A DNA stretch of 28,495 nt from a virus: positions 1 through 28,495 of the IMG/VR virus record IMGVR_UViG_3300043392_000026; one strand, 5' to 3'. The notes under the pieces are model-generated. The model made no database searches. It worked only from the letters and a program-made list of their open reading frames with translations, and was not told the DNA's origin. This document shows positions 1 to 7,622 of this stretch, piece by piece. Each line of letters begins with the position of its first letter. The first letter of the stretch is position 1. The translations under genes were made by a program, and so were the position numbers.

Positions 1-635
1 ATGTCAAAAGTAACGTCAATAAGTCCGTTAAGCTCAAGAGCAGAGAAAGGAGCGATTAAGCTAGATGGAATCATCCATTGGTCACCATCAGTTGTGATGA
101 GTGAGTAGTCCATTGAGAACATAACTTTTGCACCTGCGTCAGAAGTTGCGTCAATATACTTAGCATAGAAGCTATATTGGTTTACAGGTCTAGGAACAAG
201 TTTATCGCCTTCTAATTGACCTTTAAGGTTACCACAAACGTCAACTAAGAAAATACCGAAGTTCACGCAGTTGTCAGAAACTTTACCGAAGTATTGTTCG
301 TTCACACCCCAAGCCTCGAAAGTAACTGTTTTGATACCGTTACGAGTTTTGAAACGCTCACCATTGTCAGCAGTTTCAAAGTTCGGGTCAGCCTCTTCGT
401 GTGTTACGTTACGAAGGTTGTTAAATGGATACATTCTTTTAGACGGGTCAGGGTTGTTAATCGCGTCAAGAATGTCCTGAGCAAGAGTGTTGCTCGTTAA
501 GTCGATACCGTTACGAGTACCATCATTTGCAAGAATAGGCATCATGTAAACTCCTGACGTAACTCCAAAAGGTTTAACCCCCGGATAGCCAGTGTTTCCA
601 ATTCGCCCCTTGCAGTTACATCCAGCAATAGCCAT
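1..635 (-). CDS. Probable major tail protein, 3' end beyond the window
   Basis: Open frame from the ATG at 635 to the left edge (about 211 codons) with no stop, so its C-terminus lies outside. The protein begins MAIAGCNCKGRIGNTG, is rich in Gly, Asn and Asp with alternating hydrophobic residues, and has no membrane segment, as in beta-rich tail-tube proteins. It is last in the run terS, terL, protease, capsid, connectors, which is where the major tail (tube) protein is expected. The function rests mainly on position and composition; I recognise no specific family motif. A 45-base gap separates it from the connector gene upstream. A different virion protein is possible. Confidence 0.6.
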   Translation of the reverse strand, partial: MAIAGCNCKGRIGNTGYPGVKPFGVTSGVYMMPILANDGTRNGIDLTSNTLAQDILDAINNPDPSKRMYPFNNLRNVTHEEADPNFETADNGERFKTRNGIKTVTFEAWGVNEQYFGKVSDNCVNFGIFLVDVCGNLKGQLEGDKLVPRPVNQYSFYAKYIDATSDAGAKVMFSMDYSLITTDGDQWMIPSSLIAPFSALELNGLIDVTFD

Positions 636-680
636 AATCTTGTTTTTTAATTGATTAAATAAAAATTGTTCGTACCAAAA

Positions 681-1403
681 TTAGCAATTTTCACAATATC
701 GCTTTATCATTTTGAAATTCACGTCAAGTTCAATTGCCGAAAGCGTGCTATCAAACAAAGCCTTGTCGATGCCGTTTTCATTTTCTGTGCCAAATTTAGG
801 AAAGTCGCGAGTAGCGTAATTAAGGCTATCGCCGTCAAAAATGTTGCTTAGCCTGTTCATTGTAGCCATAAACTCATTAAGTAGCGCATATAGCGGCTTT
901 ATGGCCTCGTCTTGGCGGTCTACGTTTAACTTCTTCCAATCAGACCAATGCACAAACCAAAGTTTTGCAATTACGGTCTTTGAGCCTCCTGCGTTGTAGT
1001 TGTCTGTTTTCTCCTCAGTTGGGGAAACTAACCAAATAAACGGCAGTTTATCGCGCTCCTTGTTTTGCTTGGTCGTTGGGTCCACGTATTTATTCCACTC
1101 CCATTTCGTATTTGAAAGCGTACCATTCAAAAGCAATGGTTTAGGTAGGGAATAGATTTCTAAGCCTGTGAGCTCCACATCTGTCTCAACTATAAACTCA
1201 ACCTCAGAAACAATTTGAACTACCTTGGTAGGCACTCCGTTAATGAGTAAACGATCAAGGTATAAGCGTAGCCATTTGGCATCGCAAAACGTAACCGACT
1301 GCGTGAAATTGACATCGTCAAACGCACCAACCTCAACAACATTCAAAGAGTTGTCTAAGTTGTTAATTACAAATTCCTGTATTTGCTCGCTAATTAGCTT
1401 CAT
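681..1403 (-). CDS. Probable head-tail connector / tail completion protein (240 aa)
   Basis: Starts at ATG 1403, overlapping the stop of the previous gene in an ATGA; a TTG three codons upstream is less likely. It is a soluble mixed alpha/beta protein with Trp-rich stretches (KWEWNKYVD, WFVHWSDWKK) and a Cys-containing end (RYCENC). It lies between the DUF6712-like connector and the tail protein, the slot for neck or tail-completion proteins that close the head-tail joint. The overlap implies translational coupling with the connector. The function is inferred from gene order only. Confidence 0.6.
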   Translation of the reverse strand: MKLISEQIQEFVINNLDNSLNVVEVGAFDDVNFTQSVTFCDAKWLRLYLDRLLINGVPTKVVQIVSEVEFIVETDVELTGLEIYSLPKPLLLNGTLSNTKWEWNKYVDPTTKQNKERDKLPFIWLVSPTEEKTDNYNAGGSKTVIAKLWFVHWSDWKKLNVDRQDEAIKPLYALLNEFMATMNRLSNIFDGDSLNYATRDFPKFGTENENGIDKALFDSTLSAIELDVNFKMIKRYCENC

Positions 1404-1903
1404 ATTAACCAAGAGGTTTTGAACTCAGTTCCTTTGTATGTAGGATAAACAAGCTCTTTATTGAGCTCAATGTATTCTTGTAGCAATAGGCTGTTTTTTA
1501 CAGCATCGTTGTACAACTTGAATACGTTTGTGTAATTGTCATTTGCAAGCTCTCCCGCCTCAACTTTAGGCCTCATTTGGCCAATGCTAGTATTTAGTGT
1601 GATTTGCTCACGTTGGTACTTAGCATAAATCATAGCGGTCAAGATGTCGTAAAGACCTGAGCAATATTTGCCCTCACCGCATTTGCCCTCAAAAGCAAAC
1701 TCAGTTAGTAGCTTCTCAAGTTCTGGAACCGCTGGGTCATCGTAAAGCAAATTAGTCAACTCATAACCAAGCATTTTGTAAACAGTTGGCTTCTCATAGA
1801 GCTTGATATACTCCTCAATTACAGCCTCACCATTGTTAAAAGCAACGGTAATAGCATAACGATTGATAAAGTTTTCAGGGGTTATAAGTTGACTGACTGC
1901 CAT
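1400..1903 (-). CDS. Head-tail adaptor-like protein, DUF6712-like (167 aa)
   Basis: A mostly helical 167-residue protein beginning MAVSQLITPENFINRYAI, typical in length and character of the small helical connector that binds the portal ring from below. It resembles the DUF6712 proteins found beside capsid genes in Bacteroidota phages: N-terminal helices, a conserved aromatic-rich middle (LYDILTAMIYAKY) and a late LYNDAV helix. It follows the capsid gene and its small partner, the usual place for such an adaptor. It is coupled to the next gene through ATGA. The family assignment is from memory of the pattern, not a search. Confidence 0.65.
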   Translation of the reverse strand: MAVSQLITPENFINRYAITVAFNNGEAVIEEYIKLYEKPTVYKMLGYELTNLLYDDPAVPELEKLLTEFAFEGKCGEGKYCSGLYDILTAMIYAKYQREQITLNTSIGQMRPKVEAGELANDNYTNVFKLYNDAVKNSLLLQEYIELNKELVYPTYKGTEFKTSWLI

Positions 1904-1908
1904 GGTAA

Positions 1909-2160
1909 TTACTCGATTACGATTTCTTCACCTTCGTTTGTTACATCGGCCTCAGGAGCTTCGTTAGCCTCAAGAGCTGGAGCCTGTGGCTCTTCAACTT
2001 CAACTTCAACTTCTTTTTTGCCTTTTGCTTTAGCTTTTTCTTTCGCGTCTACTGCCACAGCTTTGCCGTCTTTGATGAGTGCCTCAGCAAATTTGTCAGA
2101 TAGATCTACAACGTGACCTTTGCGATTAGGGTGAAATTTCTCGGTTAATTTAACTTTCAT
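1909..2160 (-). CDS. Small head-associated protein of unknown function (83 aa)
   Basis: The N-terminal 40 residues form a compact basic domain (MKVKLTEKFHPNRKGHVVDL, then an amphipathic helix EALIKDGKAV). The rest is a low-complexity charged tail, Lys-rich then Glu-rich (EVEVEVEEPQAP), ending EEIVIE. Small proteins with this N-terminus commonly follow capsid genes in phages and may be minor head or decoration proteins; that role is inferred. It starts 24 bases after a strong hairpin that follows the capsid gene. Confidence 0.6.
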   Translation of the reverse strand: MKVKLTEKFHPNRKGHVVDLSDKFAEALIKDGKAVAVDAKEKAKAKGKKEVEVEVEEPQAPALEANEAPEADVTNEGEEIVIE

Positions 2161-2184
2161 TGTGTAAAGTGTTAAAGGTTTCTA

Positions 2185-2235
2185 TGCTACAAACCCCGAC
2201 AAACCGCTAGGGTTAATGTCGGGGCAAGTGTAGCA
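2185..2235 (-). other. Long hairpin downstream of the capsid gene
   Basis: On the minus strand TGCTACA and TGTAGCA form the outer stem, CCCCGACA and TGTCGGGG the middle stem, and AACC and GGTT an inner stem with a five-base loop. All are perfect Watson-Crick pairs with short internal loops. There is no T-run after it, so it is not a standard intrinsic terminator. It begins 12 bases after the capsid stop codon. It may protect the 3' end of capsid mRNA or be a processing or partial-termination site; the role is inferred. Confidence 0.8.
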
Positions 2236-2246
2236 GGTTATTACTC

Positions 2247-3446
2247 TTAGTCAGTAATCAATGCGATAGCGTCAGCCATTACACCTTTAACCAATACTTG
2301 AGTATCGTTTGCAGAAACGAACTGTACCAATGCTTGCTCAGCAAGGATAGTACGCATGTTGTTTGTAAAGTCGTTACCGTCTTCTCCAATGTTGATTGAA
2401 AGACCTTCGCGGAAACGAACGTTTACAACTGACAAGTCACCACCAACAAAGTCAAATCCTGAACCAACGAGTGCAAGCTCTGGAATCAATTGCATTCCGG
2501 CAACTTGAGTACCGTCAGCAGATTTGAAAGGTGGGATTAAGTAAATACCGTCAGCAGACTTTTGCATATCCATTTGCGCAAGGATGTCAGGGTTAACGAA
2601 TACAGCTGAAGCAGTACCGAAAGCCTTTTGTACTTGTAAAGCCAATGCACGGAACACGTCAAAGTTTGAAGGTGCAGCAGTCGTAACGCCACCACCTGTA
2701 AACGTAGTTGCGTAGTCAAGAAGACCGTTGAGCATTGTGCCATCGCCAGAGAATAACTCAGTTACAGTTGCAACCTCGATACGGCGTAACAAGTTTGCTT
2801 GTAAGTAAGAAACCAACTGCGGAAGGTCGCGAAGCATCTCGGTAGAAACTTTGCAGTAAACTGCGATTTTCTGAACCTTAGCCTCTTTCTCTTTGTACTG
2901 AACAGATACTTTGGTTTTACCAACACCCTCACCTATGAAGATAGGCGTGCCTTGCTCGTTGTACTCTTCAACCCACATTGCTACGCGGTTGTTGATTGTA
3001 CCAACTGAAACAAGACCTAAGTAACGAGATACGCGTGAACGTACTGCGCTAATTACACCTGTGAAAGATGTTAACAACCAATGTGAATCTGAGTCACCTC
3101 CAAGGATAGTGTTTGCCTCAGTTACGTTAACTGCTGCCTTTACTTGGATGTCCACGTTAGCACCTTTGGTGTTGATTGCGTTGTTAATGTCCTCAGCTTT
3201 AGCCTCGAATGCGCTCATCAAAGCCTCACGGAAAGATTTAACTTCTTTTTGTGGCTCGTTGTTAGCTTGTTTCAAAGCCTCTATTTGAGTCTCAACATTT
3301 GTGATCGCCTCTTTAATCGCTGTGACGTCGTTAGCGCTTTTCAATTCTTCGATGGATGCTTTGATAGCCTCAACATCTGTTTGGTTTGCAAAACCCTTAG
3401 TTGCTAGTTTTTCCTCAAGGGCTTTAACTACTTCTTCTACTGTCAT
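2247..3446 (-). CDS. Major capsid protein, HK97 fold (399 aa)
   Basis: Residues 1-70 form a heptad-like charged coiled coil (VVKALEEKLA, IKASIEELKS), as in the delta or scaffolding domain that the prohead protease removes in HK97-type capsids. The body (from about residue 110) has features of the HK97 capsid fold: a threonine- and glycine-rich middle (LFSGDGTMLNGLLDY), FVNPDILAQMD, and a late segment VRFREGLSINIGEDGNDF. The gene lies directly downstream of the protease gene. The length is typical. The start at 3446 is supported by an ATG preceded by an A-rich leader and an 11-base gap from the protease stop. Confidence 0.88.
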   Translation of the reverse strand: MTVEEVVKALEEKLATKGFANQTDVEAIKASIEELKSANDVTAIKEAITNVETQIEALKQANNEPQKEVKSFREALMSAFEAKAEDINNAINTKGANVDIQVKAAVNVTEANTILGGDSDSHWLLTSFTGVISAVRSRVSRYLGLVSVGTINNRVAMWVEEYNEQGTPIFIGEGVGKTKVSVQYKEKEAKVQKIAVYCKVSTEMLRDLPQLVSYLQANLLRRIEVATVTELFSGDGTMLNGLLDYATTFTGGGVTTAAPSNFDVFRALALQVQKAFGTASAVFVNPDILAQMDMQKSADGIYLIPPFKSADGTQVAGMQLIPELALVGSGFDFVGGDLSVVNVRFREGLSINIGEDGNDFTNNMRTILAEQALVQFVSANDTQVLVKGVMADAIALITD

Positions 3447-3457
3447 TTTATTAGAAT

Positions 3458-4378
3458 TTAGAAGTTAGAAATTACTTTGCTCCAATCCAAGGCAGGAGCT
3501 TCTTTGCCTTCTTGAGTGTCTTTAGACGGCTCGGTGTTAGAAGTGCTTTTGGCGGCTTCCTTGCGACGTGTTCCACAGCCTTTGCAAAGTCCGTTACCAT
3601 TGTCGACTGTCATGGTATCGGTTTCTGTTTCGCACGTGTCGCAGTATTCTTTGTTTGCGTTCTCTACAATAGAGATTACAGGTGTAATTGCATTGCTACC
3701 TTTTACAACGGCAGAGCCCTCAACAACTTTCGCCTCGGTAACTGCCCAAAAATAACCATAGTTGTCGGCTACTTCTTTGTTGACTACCTGAGGATAGTAT
3801 TTATCCCAATTCGCCTTCTCGCTTGCGTAGCTTGGTTCGTTGGTATCTACGCAAAGGAAAAGTTTAACGTAGCGCATCCCAACCGAGTGATTCAGAACGT
3901 AGCCGTTTTTATACTGCTCGAACATGAACGGATTACGCTTGTTGTCAATCGTTACGTCAAAGACAAGAGCCTCAGTTGAACCTTCATAGCTTGCACCTAA
4001 CTTGCTCCAAGGCATTTTCTTTGTCGATGCCGTGAAGTCGTTATTTACGTTGTCAGCAATTACGTACTCGAACTCCATTTCATGCTCCTGCAATAAGTAG
4101 AGCGTTTTCATCTCCTGCAAAGACTTTTTCCAAAGACCAGGGATATGGCAGTCCATGTGTGAGTCAATTACATTTGTGGTATTAATACAAAGGCCGAGCT
4201 TCATGGTGCCTAGCTCCATAGCTTGCCCCATGCCATCCTGTTTGATTACCTCGGTTTTGTGGTTGACTTCGCCATAAGAACCGAATACCACATCTCCATG
4301 CTTTAAAGTCGATGTCTTTTTCGCGTATAAAAGCTCTTTGTTAGCTAGTACATCTTTAATTGATTCCTCTCTAGTCAT
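3458..4378 (-). CDS. Probable prohead protease with C-terminal zinc-ribbon-like segment (306 aa)
   Basis: The position directly before the capsid gene, and the motif IDSHMDCHIPGLWKKSL (residues about 71-87), resemble U35-type prohead proteases, which have a conserved Asp and a PGxF/W-SL segment. A central His-Ser pair (NHSVGM) could hold catalytic residues. The segment EAKVVEGSAVVKGSNAITPV matches the usual end of the protease domain. After it come two CxxC pairs (CDTC and CKGC) about 20 residues apart, suggesting a zinc ribbon, and then a low-complexity Ser/Glu/Lys tail that could serve as scaffold. It starts in an ATGA overlap with a 28-codon frame. Catalytic residue assignment is tentative. 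Confidence 0.7.
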   Translation of the reverse strand: MTREESIKDVLANKELLYAKKTSTLKHGDVVFGSYGEVNHKTEVIKQDGMGQAMELGTMKLGLCINTTNVIDSHMDCHIPGLWKKSLQEMKTLYLLQEHEMEFEYVIADNVNNDFTASTKKMPWSKLGASYEGSTEALVFDVTIDNKRNPFMFEQYKNGYVLNHSVGMRYVKLFLCVDTNEPSYASEKANWDKYYPQVVNKEVADNYGYFWAVTEAKVVEGSAVVKGSNAITPVISIVENANKEYCDTCETETDTMTVDNGNGLCKGCGTRRKEAAKSTSNTEPSKDTQEGKEAPALDWSKVISNF

Positions 4379-4461
4379 TTCTTTACAGTTTCATTTGAGA
4401 CCTTAACAACCTCCTTAACTTGCTTGATTGCTTCGATTTCTTTCGGCGTTAAATTACTCAT
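4375..4461 (-). CDS. Possible 28-aa leader-type gene coupled to the protease
   Basis: The frame starts at ATG 4461 and reads MSNLTPKEIEAIKQVKEVVK to a stop that overlaps the protease ATG in an ATGA. The peptide is highly charged and would form one amphipathic helix. It begins about 16 bases after a TAAATTTG box on the same strand, so it would be the first frame of a transcript starting there. It could be a real small gene, a translational leader, or a remnant left when the neighbouring portal gene came to lie in the opposite orientation. I recognise no family. Confidence 0.5.
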   Translation of the reverse strand: MSNLTPKEIEAIKQVKEVVKVSNETVKK

Positions 4462-4477
4462 ATCAAAGTTATTTGAG

Positions 4478-4485
4478 CAAATTTA
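4478..4485 (-). promoter_or_regulatory. Candidate -7 box (TAAATTTG) for protease/capsid transcription
   Basis: TAAATTTG on the minus strand matches the Bacteroidota -7 consensus TAnnTTTG and lies 16 bases upstream of the first minus-strand start codon. No convincing -33 TTG is present at the usual 19-base spacing, so it is only a candidate. Confidence 0.4.
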
Positions 4486-4488
4486 TAA

Positions 4489-4496
4489 TAATTTTG
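4489..4496 (+). promoter_or_regulatory. Candidate -7 box (TAATTTTG) for the portal gene
   Basis: TAATTTTG on the plus strand fits TAnnTTTG and ends 22 bases before the portal ATG. It is only three bases from the opposing minus-strand box. No good -33 element is seen. A promoter is needed here if the portal is expressed alone, since no plus-strand gene precedes it within the window. Confidence 0.4.
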
Positions 4497-4518
4497 GCCT
4501 ACACATTAAATTTAAACG

Positions 4519-5700
4519 ATGGACTTTTTCAGCAAAGTATTCGCGCTTTTCGGCATCAACAACCCTAATTACTATACCACACAACAAATCGGAACGGTTG
4601 TGCCTGAATGGGTGAACACATCTGATAAGTGGAATTTATACTATTCTATCCCAGAACTAAACGCAGTAATTAACCGATTTGCTGACATGGTGGCAAGTGC
4701 CAATCCAATGATTGTTGACAAAGATGGCAACCCCGTAAAAAATAACGGCAACCCGATTTTCAAACTAATCGACCGACCTAACGCAATGCAGTCTTGGGGC
4801 AAAATGATGAAGTTCGTTGCTATCAATCAGTGCATTACGAATAACGTCATTGTGTATGCTCCAAACGGCTCGTTTGGTAAATTGCAGTTGATGCCTTTAG
4901 CTTTCAATAACGTGAAGATTGTGCCAACCGGTCAGAACCTCATCACAGTTGATTTGAAGTCGTTTATTAAAGAATTTCAAATCCCAATCAGTCGCATCGA
5001 TACCTACACCACATTTTTACCTGAAGAGATTATTTACATCACTGAGGTGGATGGTATTGATATGTTCAACTCACGATCTAAGATTGATGCTTTGAAGATG
5101 CCATTGAGTAACCTACAAAAGCAATACGAAAAGAGAAACGTGCTACTTCGCAATATGTTCTCACTTGGTATTTTGTCGAGCGACAACAAAGACGGCATTT
5201 CATCACTCCCTTTAGAAGATGAGGACATCAAGAAAATCCGCAAGGATATGAAGGCAAGAAATGAAGGTGAGGTTATTATAACCGATAAGCCTATCAAATT
5301 CGAGCCTATGACATTCCCGGTTAAAGATTTGATGCTATTTGAGGAAATGACCGCAGATAAGCTAGCCATTATTGATGCCTACGGATTGAATCAACATATG
5401 TTCGGCCAAGGTGAAGGAGGGAAAGGCTCAACTTTCTCAAATGTTGAAATGGGAGAGCGTCAGGCGTACAACTCAACTATTATTCCTACAACGGAAATCC
5501 TATACGATGAGTTCACTAAGCAAATGAAGCTCCATGAGGAGGGAATGTACTTAGTGCCAGACTTCTCACACATCTCTGTACTTAAAGAAGACCAAACGCG
5601 AAGTGCTGAGGCTATGTTTAAACGTGCAAGCGCAGTTGAGAAGATAAGCAACATTACGCCACTTAGCGATGAGGAAAAGCGTAATTTACTCGGCATCTAG
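4519..5700 (+). CDS. Portal protein, HK97-type, encoded on the opposite strand (393 aa)
   Basis: This protein forms the ring at the capsid vertex through which DNA is packaged. It begins MDFFSKVFALFG, as many phage portals do. It contains a long middle with stem-like helices (LSNLQKQYEKRNVLLRNMF), DLMLFEEMTADKLAIIDAYG, an FGQGEGGKGSTFSNVE stretch and a final IVPTTEILYDEF-like region resembling the conserved end of HK97-family portals. The length is normal and the frame is intact. It is the only plus-strand gene in the window. Its last 15 bases overlap the end of terL tail to tail, with no terminator between. It faces the protease operon divergently. Its location between terL and protease is canonical; only the orientation is odd. 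Confidence 0.82.
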   Translation: MDFFSKVFALFGINNPNYYTTQQIGTVVPEWVNTSDKWNLYYSIPELNAVINRFADMVASANPMIVDKDGNPVKNNGNPIFKLIDRPNAMQSWGKMMKFVAINQCITNNVIVYAPNGSFGKLQLMPLAFNNVKIVPTGQNLITVDLKSFIKEFQIPISRIDTYTTFLPEEIIYITEVDGIDMFNSRSKIDALKMPLSNLQKQYEKRNVLLRNMFSLGILSSDNKDGISSLPLEDEDIKKIRKDMKARNEGEVIITDKPIKFEPMTFPVKDLMLFEEMTADKLAIIDAYGLNQHMFGQGEGGKGSTFSNVEMGERQAYNSTIIPTTEILYDEFTKQMKLHEEGMYLVPDFSHISVLKEDQTRSAEAMFKRASAVEKISNITPLSDEEKRNLLGI

Positions 5701-7041
5701 TTTCGGCAACATCGCTTGAACAAACAACGCTAAGCCTGTAACCGCATCAGGCGCATCGTCATTCTTATTTTTACCCTCTTTTTGATAGCCTTTAAGGTTG
5801 TGGATAAACTGCCCATACTCGCCGATTTGGTCGGCTAGGAATCTGAATTTGCGCAGCACGTAGCTACTATTCATTATAATTCGGGTCTCTTTGTTTTGGT
5901 TGTTCACAACAGGCAACAGCCTTGTTTTTGTGGCCTTGCGTAGCGATTTGATAAATATCGCCCCCATTCCATTGGTTTCAACCCTACAATAGCTCACGTT
6001 GTTGTCATCTAATACCTTGGCACAAAGTGGAATTGTCACGTCAGTATTTGCCTTTGAGAAAACCACATCTGTGATGTACACATCTTTTCCGACTATGTGG
6101 CCAATGACAAGGCAAAGGAAGTCGCTTCCCTCGTCAGCCACGTCAATGTAAGCAAATGCGCCTGCGGTGTGTTTCTTGACCGCCTGAACGTCTTTAAATG
6201 TACGTAAGTGCTCAAACAAGCGGCCTTTGATGTCAACAGGTTGCTGCATGTACTCAGCCATCCAAATCTCTTCCCTGGTCTTTTGCTTTTTACGCAAATA
6301 CTCATCGGTTGTCATTACAGCCTCGCAAAACGAAAGCAATTCACCATCCTGTTCAATGAGTGCCGGCACAATGATTTGTCGGTCGTAATAGCCTTGTTCA
6401 GTATTTTTACCGATAACGTCGTCACGTGTCCAACGCGTACCAATGTCAATTTCAGCGCATCCGCTTTCTTTACGTGAGTCATGTGTTGCCTCTTTCCATG
6501 AGTGCGTTTTTTCGCGTATCGTTTCACTCATCGCATCTTCCATGGATTTAAAAAGGTCATCGGTAATGGCTAGCTTACTTGCACCGAATCCAATGATTGT
6601 ACCGCCAACGCCTCGGCCAAAATATCCGACTTGTTTTGAGTAATTAGTCGACCAAGCATCAACGCTACCTCGGTCATCTGATAGCCTTACTTCTGGAAAT
6701 ACCTGCATGAATTTTTCTGATCGTACAATATCCCTTGCATCGTATGAAAGTTTTTGAGCAAGCGTAGCAGTACAGGTGTTTCGCATTACGCTTTCAGTTG
6801 GGTGTCTACCAAGTGTCCAAGCGCAAAACAATGAGGTTATGTAGGATTTACCTGCGCGGGGTGGCAATGATACTGCCAGCGTTCTGATTACTCGGTCGTC
6901 AATATCCTGAAACGCCTGTGCGATTTCTTTGAGATACGGCCGTGATTTGAAAAAGTCATAGTCATAGAAGAAACAGAACGCAACGAAATTACTCCGTGCG
7001 GCCGATTGCAATAATGGCTTTATTTCATCATAGCTTGTCAA
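5686..7041 (-). CDS. terL: Terminase large subunit (451 aa)
   Basis: The DNA-packaging motor ATPase and nuclease. Walker A is LPPRAGKS (residues 59-66) and Walker B is LAITDD (157-162). The RNase H-like nuclease domain begins AYIDVADEGSD (Asp300), continues through RVETNGMG (about 353-360), and ends DDAPDAVTG (428-436). The length is typical. The only usable start is TTG at 7041: an in-frame TAA lies just four codons upstream and the next in-frame ATG is at residue 86, inside the ATPase. The start overlaps the terS stop by 14 bases, so translation is probably coupled. The 3' end overlaps the opposing portal gene by 15 bases. Confidence 0.92.
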   Translation of the reverse strand: MTSYDEIKPLLQSAARSNFVAFCFFYDYDFFKSRPYLKEIAQAFQDIDDRVIRTLAVSLPPRAGKSYITSLFCAWTLGRHPTESVMRNTCTATLAQKLSYDARDIVRSEKFMQVFPEVRLSDDRGSVDAWSTNYSKQVGYFGRGVGGTIIGFGASKLAITDDLFKSMEDAMSETIREKTHSWKEATHDSRKESGCAEIDIGTRWTRDDVIGKNTEQGYYDRQIIVPALIEQDGELLSFCEAVMTTDEYLRKKQKTREEIWMAEYMQQPVDIKGRLFEHLRTFKDVQAVKKHTAGAFAYIDVADEGSDFLCLVIGHIVGKDVYITDVVFSKANTDVTIPLCAKVLDDNNVSYCRVETNGMGAIFIKSLRKATKTRLLPVVNNQNKETRIIMNSSYVLRKFRFLADQIGEYGQFIHNLKGYQKEGKNKNDDAPDAVTGLALFVQAMLPKLDAE

Positions 7042-7564
7042 TGAGCTTCGTTATTTGGTCATCGTTTAGCTCAATTCCTTTCGGGGCGTTTAGGCTTTGA
7101 TTGTTGGTTGTAATGTCGACCTTATCGCCGTACTTCTTAGGCATTATCTTGGATAAGTACCATTTACGCGTGTCGATTTGGAGCTTGTTGCGGTGAATGA
7201 CATTATGGTCTGTTCGCTCCTTTCCATCGGCATCAATGTAAACATCTTTGTCTTGTTTATCAGCAATATCGAGCATTTCCTCGAATATCATTTCGCTACG
7301 TATTTCAGCTGCACGCGCGTATTTTTTCGCGTTATTTTCGTCCTCGTTTAGCCATTTATAGAACATATCAGTGCTTAAACCAAGCCTTTTAATGCCTTTA
7401 ATTGCGCTAATTCCCTCAATTTCAATCATTTGACAAAGCAACTCAAATTTCTCAGGTGTATTCTTTACAGTTGGCACACCTGTTTTCTTTCTTGGTTGTC
7501 CAGCCTTTGTTAATGGACTAGGTTTTTTCCTTGGTGCTCTTGGTTTTTTCTCTTTCTTTTCCAT
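7028..7564 (-). CDS. terS: Terminase small subunit (178 aa)
   Basis: Binds phage DNA and hands it to TerL. The N-terminal 30 residues are strongly basic (MEKKEKKPRAPRKK). A helix-turn-helix-like stretch follows (EGISAIKGIKRLGLSTDMFY, then KWLNEDENNAKKY), then a long helical segment for oligomerisation and a C-terminal tail (DDQITKLIDKL) that probably contacts TerL. I chose the ATG at 7564; an in-frame TTG at 7591 lies inside a terminator-like hairpin and is unlikely. Overlap with terL supports the assignment. Confidence 0.82.
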   Translation of the reverse strand: MEKKEKKPRAPRKKPSPLTKAGQPRKKTGVPTVKNTPEKFELLCQMIEIEGISAIKGIKRLGLSTDMFYKWLNEDENNAKKYARAAEIRSEMIFEEMLDIADKQDKDVYIDADGKERTDHNVIHRNKLQIDTRKWYLSKIMPKKYGDKVDITTNNQSLNAPKGIELNDDQITKLIDKL

Positions 7565-7576
7565 GTTACAATGTAT

Positions 7577-7602
7577 AAAAAAGGCCGACAATGAGCCGAC
7601 CT
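7577..7602 (-). terminator. Terminator-like hairpin just before terS
   Basis: The minus-strand RNA would fold AGGTCGGC with GTCGGCCT around a five-base loop (eight pairs, two of them G-U), followed directly by a run of T. The T-run ends 12 bases before the terS ATG. A -7 box lies 20 bases upstream of the hairpin, so the structure may be an attenuator or antitermination target rather than a simple end of transcription. Confidence 0.65.
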
Positions 7603-7622
7603 AATTGCATCAATCAACGTAC

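Noticed and set aside
3512-3979. 155-codon plus-strand frame opposite the protease
   Set aside because: Cys/Val/Phe-rich composition typical of a shadow of a coding strand; no promoter or neighbours on that strand.
4462-5720. Inverted repeats at the ends of the portal gene that might mark an invertible segment
   Set aside because: I compared the two junctions by eye and found no matching inverted sequence of useful length.
7565-7591. TTG start for terS
   Set aside because: The TTG lies in the loop/stem of a terminator-like hairpin; ATG 7564 gives the expected basic N-terminus.
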